Shown in pieces: positions 35,937-39,205 of a DNA stretch of 39,205 bases. The translations under genes and the position numbers were made by a program. This DNA is from Desulfococcus sp. 4484_241 (GTDB taxonomy: Bacteria; Desulfobacterota; Desulfobacteria; Desulfobacterales; Desulfosudaceae), in NCBI GenBank assembly GCA_002085115.1, contig MZGQ01000009.1:1-39205 (forward strand), read 5' to 3'. The notes under the pieces are model-generated. The model saw nothing but the letters and a program-made list of their open reading frames with translations, was not told the DNA's origin and did no database searches. Each line of letters begins with the position of its first letter. The first letter of the stretch is position 1.

Positions 35937-36287
35937 ATGAGCAAAGATGACCAGGACATGAAAAAGAAGCTGGACTCCGATATCGTTTCTGTTCGAAAGG
36001 ATATCGTAAAAGCATGGACTGCCGCGCTTAAAGAAACGTTTATGTCCGCCCTTGACGCGAGCAGAGGCGACCTGGATGCAATGATTTCCGTGGGAACCAA
36101 GCTTGACGGCTTGGTTGCCGACACCACATGGAAGGAAGACATCTGGAAGAACGGCGGAAACAGTTGGCGCAAAAGCTGGCATGATGATGACGCGCTGACA
36201 AACAGGGCATCCATGGTCAGCAATCCTGTTGATTTTCTGGATCAGATCAGAGTTTCCATCCAGGAAATCGCTAAGATGAAAAAATAA
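35937..36287 (+). CDS. Trp-rich small protein, candidate RiPP precursor for the adjacent double radical SAM enzyme
   Basis: A 116-residue, cysteine-free protein that I do not recognise. The start is ATG 35937, with a very strong Shine-Dalgarno (AGGAGG at 35923-35928, 8 bases upstream). The in-frame GTG at 35928 overlaps that site and is rejected. Residues 1-60 are charged and helical, as in a leader. Residues 65-83 hold four tryptophans, each opening a W-x-(E/N/K/D) triplet: W65-K-E, W70-K-N, W77-R-K, W81-H-D. A short helix follows to the C-terminus. Such aromatic-x-x triplets are the known targets of radical SAM/SPASM enzymes that form three-residue cyclophanes. A terminator separates it from the enzyme gene, as often seen where precursor is needed in excess. 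The precursor role is inferred; it could instead be an unmodified partner protein. Confidence 0.6.
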   Translation: MSKDDQDMKKKLDSDIVSVRKDIVKAWTAALKETFMSALDASRGDLDAMISVGTKLDGLVADTTWKEDIWKNGGNSWRKSWHDDDALTNRASMVSNPVDFLDQIRVSIQEIAKMKK

Positions 36288-36305
36288 CACTATATTACCG
36301 AACAG

Positions 36306-36341
36306 GAGAAGGCAGGGGAATGCCTTCTGCCTTCTCTTTTT
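36306..36341 (+). terminator. Intrinsic terminator between small protein and radical SAM gene
   Basis: The 9-bp stem gagaaggca / tgccttctc (36306-36314 with 36328-36336) has a 13-base loop and is followed by five T. It lies 18 bases after the small gene and 98 bases before the enzyme start. Partial read-through would give more precursor than enzyme. Confidence 0.75.
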
Positions 36342-36439
36342 GTTCTCACGGTTTAAACCGTCTTGTTTCAGGCCTTCAGGGCCGGCCAGAAAACACGGAA
36401 AGGCATCAATATACAGCACCCGCACCAGTGAGAGGGAAA

Positions 36440-38824
36440 ATGGCAAAAACATATTATTTTAATATCACATACGCGTGTAACAACAACTGCGTATTCTGCG
36501 CGGCGAACTATTACGGAAAGGGATCCAAGCCGTCGTCCGAGTTAAAAGTACCCGAGTTCAAATCGATTTTGAAAGACCTTAATATCAGGCCGGGAGACAA
36601 CATCATTATCAATGGCGGAGAGCCTACTGTTCACAAGGATTTTTTCAGCTTCATCGAAGTGATTCAGGAGATGTCGGGCTATCCGATTCTTTTTACAAAC
36701 GGCGTCCGCCTCCATGACATTAATTTTGTCCGCCGCCTGTCAGAGCTGGGCCCCATGCGGATCCTTGTCCCGTTTTTCAGTGCTGCGCCTGAAAAGCATG
36801 ACCGGCTTACCGGCCGCAAAGGTAATTTCAAAAAAACCATTGACGGTTTTGCCAACGCAATCACCCTGAAAGAAAAAGGCGCGCCTTTTGACCTTGAAGC
36901 AAAACTGCTTTTATGCGGCGCCACATACGAAGACAACCCGGCGATAGCGGAAACCCTGATGAAACAGTGGCCAAACCTGTTTTATTTCAGCCTCAACCCC
37001 TTACTTATGTATAAAAAAGTAATGGAAAACCGGGACTTGCTGGTTGCTTCCTTTTCCACAATGAAACCGCATATTGAAAAAACCATTGATGTGATCCGTG
37101 ACAACGGATTTGCTGTTTCCGTCAACCTTGTTCCCCTCTGCGTGATGGACCGTAAGTATGCAGAACTGTTTCCGCCTCTGATATTTAAGCCAAAAGAGGA
37201 ATATTATTTTGACCCGAACTTTACGGAAAAAAATCTTCAATGTCCCCAGGTAAAACGGCTCTCTTCAAGAAAATGCACGCCATGCCTCTATAAATACACA
37301 TGTCACGGGTTTTACCCGGAATATATAGACACTTTTGGCGTTGAAGAAGTCCGGCCCATAACGACAAACCCGGCCACCAAAGAAAATCCCGGACATTTTG
37401 TGTGGGACCTTAAAGGTGACGTTGAGCTGGACATGAAAACCGTTAAACGCGTAAGGAAAAACGAATACAGCATTCTTGTCCGGCCGGAAACAGCCTCCTG
37501 GGTGGTCATAAAAAACAAAAAACTACTGCTTTATGAAAACCTGAAAAACGGGCAAACGCTGTCACGGATTAAGCAGGACTTTAAAGAAGACACAACCGTG
37601 GCGGACAATCTAGACGAGCTTTTCTTCAGCGGCGTCATGAACATAAACGGAAAATCCACAATACCCGAAGACGTGTTTGAAAGAGGGTGCGCTCAGCCGG
37701 ATGTTTCTCCGCGATACCTGGTTATTAAATACACGCGGCGATGCAACCTGAAATGCGCCTATTGTTACGCCCACTCTGAAAAAGTAAGTCAAAAAGACAT
37801 GCCCAATGAGACCCTGTTAAAAATAATCCGTTCAGCGGTGGACGCCTTTGGTGATAAAGAAATCACCGTTCTGTTCCACGGGGGCGAGCCCTTGCTCAGG
37901 TTTCATGACATTCAAAAGGTTGTCCCCCAGGCAAGAGACATTTCAGAGAATATCACGTTCCGGGTGCAGTCCAACGGGACACTGATCAACCGTGAAATGG
38001 CGGCTTTCTTTAAACAGGAAGACATTTCCATCGGCCTGAGCATTGACGGTTTTGATTATAAAACGAACAAACTGCGTGTCTATGCCAACGGTGACAACGC
38101 TCTGATCGACATCCTGAAGGGCATCGAAGCTCTGTACTCGGAAAACGTGCGCACGGGCCTTATCAGTGTTATCTCTCGGCAGAACTACAAAAAACAATGT
38201 GAAATGGCGGATTTCTTTATCCGGCACGGCCTGTTCAGCTTTGTCTTTAACGACTTCTTTCCCGGCGGCCGGGGCGCAACCAAAAGCAACGACATGGCGG
38301 TGCCGGTGGACGAAATGGTAAGCGTAAAAAAAGACCTTATCTCCTTGCTGAACAACTATAACGAAGACCGTATCGATCGGGAAACCGCGCGGGAACGTAA
38401 TGTCTGTAACCTGGTCAAACATATAACGACCCGGGAGCGGGATTACATGTGCGCCCAGTCCCCCTGCGGGGCCGCCAGAGAAACCCTCGGCTTTGACTGT
38501 GACGGCAGAATGTTCCCCTGTGACGACTTCATCTCCCAAAACGGTTTTTCCATAGGAAACATCCATGAAATCACGGACCTGAAACAGCACCTCGACACTC
38601 ACCCTGTTGTCCGGACTTTCCTTTCTCACAACGTAAAGAATATTGAGGGCTGTTCGGACTGTGAATGGCGATGGATCTGCGACTCCCACTGCGCGGCGGA
38701 CGCTTACTACCATGCCGGCCATCTGAACGCCCGCAGTTCAAAATGTCGCTACTATAAAAAAATCATTCCGGATATTATTCACAGCCTCTGCAAGGGGGAT
38801 ATAAACTATGTAAACTTCATCTAA
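36440..38824 (+). CDS. Fused double radical SAM peptide maturase with internal RRE-like segment and SPASM domain
   Basis: A 794-residue protein with two complete radical SAM cores. The first (about 1-335) has C-x3-C-x2-C at Cys13, 17 and 20 (CNNNCVFC), IIINGGEPTVH, and a closing Cys268…C279-x2-C282-x5-C288 cluster-type motif. Residues ~340-405 (ILVRPETASWVVIKNKKLL…LKNGQTLSRIKQDF) look like a PqqD/RRE peptide-binding domain. The second core has Cys435, 439 and 442 (CNLKCAYC) and LFHGGEPLLRF. A full SPASM domain follows: Cys671/676/687/694, then C738-x2-C741-x5-C747-x3-C751 and C769. I chose ATG 36440 after AGAGGGA; the open frame from 36320 would cross the terminator. The C-terminal half is organised like SPASM RiPP maturases. 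The N-terminal half resembles the second enzyme of paired systems such as HxsB/HxsC. The reaction is unknown. Confidence 0.85.
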   Translation: MAKTYYFNITYACNNNCVFCAANYYGKGSKPSSELKVPEFKSILKDLNIRPGDNIIINGGEPTVHKDFFSFIEVIQEMSGYPILFTNGVRLHDINFVRRLSELGPMRILVPFFSAAPEKHDRLTGRKGNFKKTIDGFANAITLKEKGAPFDLEAKLLLCGATYEDNPAIAETLMKQWPNLFYFSLNPLLMYKKVMENRDLLVASFSTMKPHIEKTIDVIRDNGFAVSVNLVPLCVMDRKYAELFPPLIFKPKEEYYFDPNFTEKNLQCPQVKRLSSRKCTPCLYKYTCHGFYPEYIDTFGVEEVRPITTNPATKENPGHFVWDLKGDVELDMKTVKRVRKNEYSILVRPETASWVVIKNKKLLLYENLKNGQTLSRIKQDFKEDTTVADNLDELFFSGVMNINGKSTIPEDVFERGCAQPDVSPRYLVIKYTRRCNLKCAYCYAHSEKVSQKDMPNETLLKIIRSAVDAFGDKEITVLFHGGEPLLRFHDIQKVVPQARDISENITFRVQSNGTLINREMAAFFKQEDISIGLSIDGFDYKTNKLRVYANGDNALIDILKGIEALYSENVRTGLISVISRQNYKKQCEMADFFIRHGLFSFVFNDFFPGGRGATKSNDMAVPVDEMVSVKKDLISLLNNYNEDRIDRETARERNVCNLVKHITTRERDYMCAQSPCGAARETLGFDCDGRMFPCDDFISQNGFSIGNIHEITDLKQHLDTHPVVRTFLSHNVKNIEGCSDCEWRWICDSHCAADAYYHAGHLNARSSKCRYYKKIIPDIIHSLCKGDINYVNFI

Positions 38825-39205
38825 CCAGCAGGAGAGGTTCAGCTGGAAACCAGCCGTTGGCACAAAAGCAAAAGAACATCCTGCCGAACGCGGGACGCCC
38901 TTTGAGTTTTTCATTGACTAACGATTATCGAACAGAGATTTGGCTGAAAAAACGATATCCATTTTTTATCATCCAACAAAGCCTGTAAAGAAGGATAAGA
39001 ACTTGCTTTTAAAAGGGATTGAGTATGCTTTTGGCTCTTGTGCCGTTTTGTTCCAGGTTTATCTTTGCTCAGACCATTAAGAACAGAATACCCGGATGCC
39101 CTCAGCATTGTCCGGTTAGGTTTTTGCATGTAGCCGGGAGCCGGGTTGATCTTTAAAAAAATATTCATCCGGGGAGCAGCCGGATTCACGCAGTTCGTTC
39201 TGGAT
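38825..39205. other. Window end, no gene called
   Basis: About 380 bases with only short frames on both strands and no recognisable protein. A plus-strand TTG frame from 38941 (AEKTISIFYHPTKPVKK then a short tail, stop near 39080) has no ribosome binding site and is not called. There is no clear terminator after the radical SAM gene. Confidence 0.4.

Noticed and set aside
38911-39189. 92-codon minus-strand frame at the window end
   Set aside because: Unusual composition, no ribosome binding site and no recognisable family.
34725-39205. Attachment-site repeat of the tRNA-Glu 3' end
   Set aside because: I looked for a second copy of the T-arm/acceptor sequence downstream and found none in the window.
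1-39205. CRISPR arrays and rRNA genes
   Set aside because: No regularly spaced repeats and no rRNA-like sequence were seen.

Overview
The window reads as a chromosomal segment of an anaerobic Gram-negative bacterium, most likely a member of the Desulfobacterota (sulfate-reducer-like deltaproteobacteria). This is inferred from the bacterial-type Wood-Ljungdahl genes acsB-acsC-acsE, the outer-membrane proteins (LpxR-like lipid A deacylase, RND pump with outer-membrane factor, beta-barrel protein) and several radical SAM enzymes. Most of the window is ordinary, densely packed and moderately GC-rich. Two short stretches are decayed, and one AT-rich stretch looks acquired.

Layout. 1-3.9 kb: the 3' part of acsB, then acsC and acsE, separated by GC-rich hairpins and closed by a strong intrinsic terminator, followed by a hotdog thioesterase. 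4.5-12.3 kb (minus strand): a five-gene unit running tetR - membrane fusion protein - RND permease - outer-membrane factor - lpxR, with a promoter/operator candidate upstream of tetR. 12.3-12.8 kb: probable insertion-sequence debris. 12.8-20.9 kb (minus strand): a B12-binding-type radical SAM protein with an overlapping 56-residue gene, then a 1402-residue PEP-synthase/PPDK-like protein that lacks the PEP-binding barrel, a GAPDH-family dehydrogenase and a stand-alone receiver-domain protein.

21-24.5 kb is a decayed patch: a frameshifted dodecin relic, an N-terminally short TIGR01212-type radical SAM gene, and mnmG. The last two start head to head with overlapping starts, and mnmG carries an apparent 25-base deletion with a frameshift. 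24.7-26.7 kb: an outer-membrane beta-barrel protein, then rplM-rpsI with a good promoter and a perfect terminator. 26.8-34.5 kb: a YejB/YejE-type peptide ABC importer (two permeases, lipoprotein binding protein, two separate ATPases), followed by comM. 34.67 kb: tRNA-Glu(CTC).

Downstream of the tRNA are an IS256-family transposase relic and about 460 bases of AT-rich non-coding DNA. They are followed by the most interesting locus, 35.9-38.8 kb. It holds a 116-residue, cysteine-free protein with four tryptophans clustered in W-x-(E/N/K/D) motifs, a leaky-looking terminator, and a 794-residue protein with two complete radical SAM domains. A PqqD/RRE-like segment sits between the two domains and a full SPASM domain follows at the C-terminus. 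I infer an undescribed or little-described RiPP (ribosomally made, enzyme-modified peptide) system in which the fused double radical SAM enzyme modifies the Trp-rich protein.
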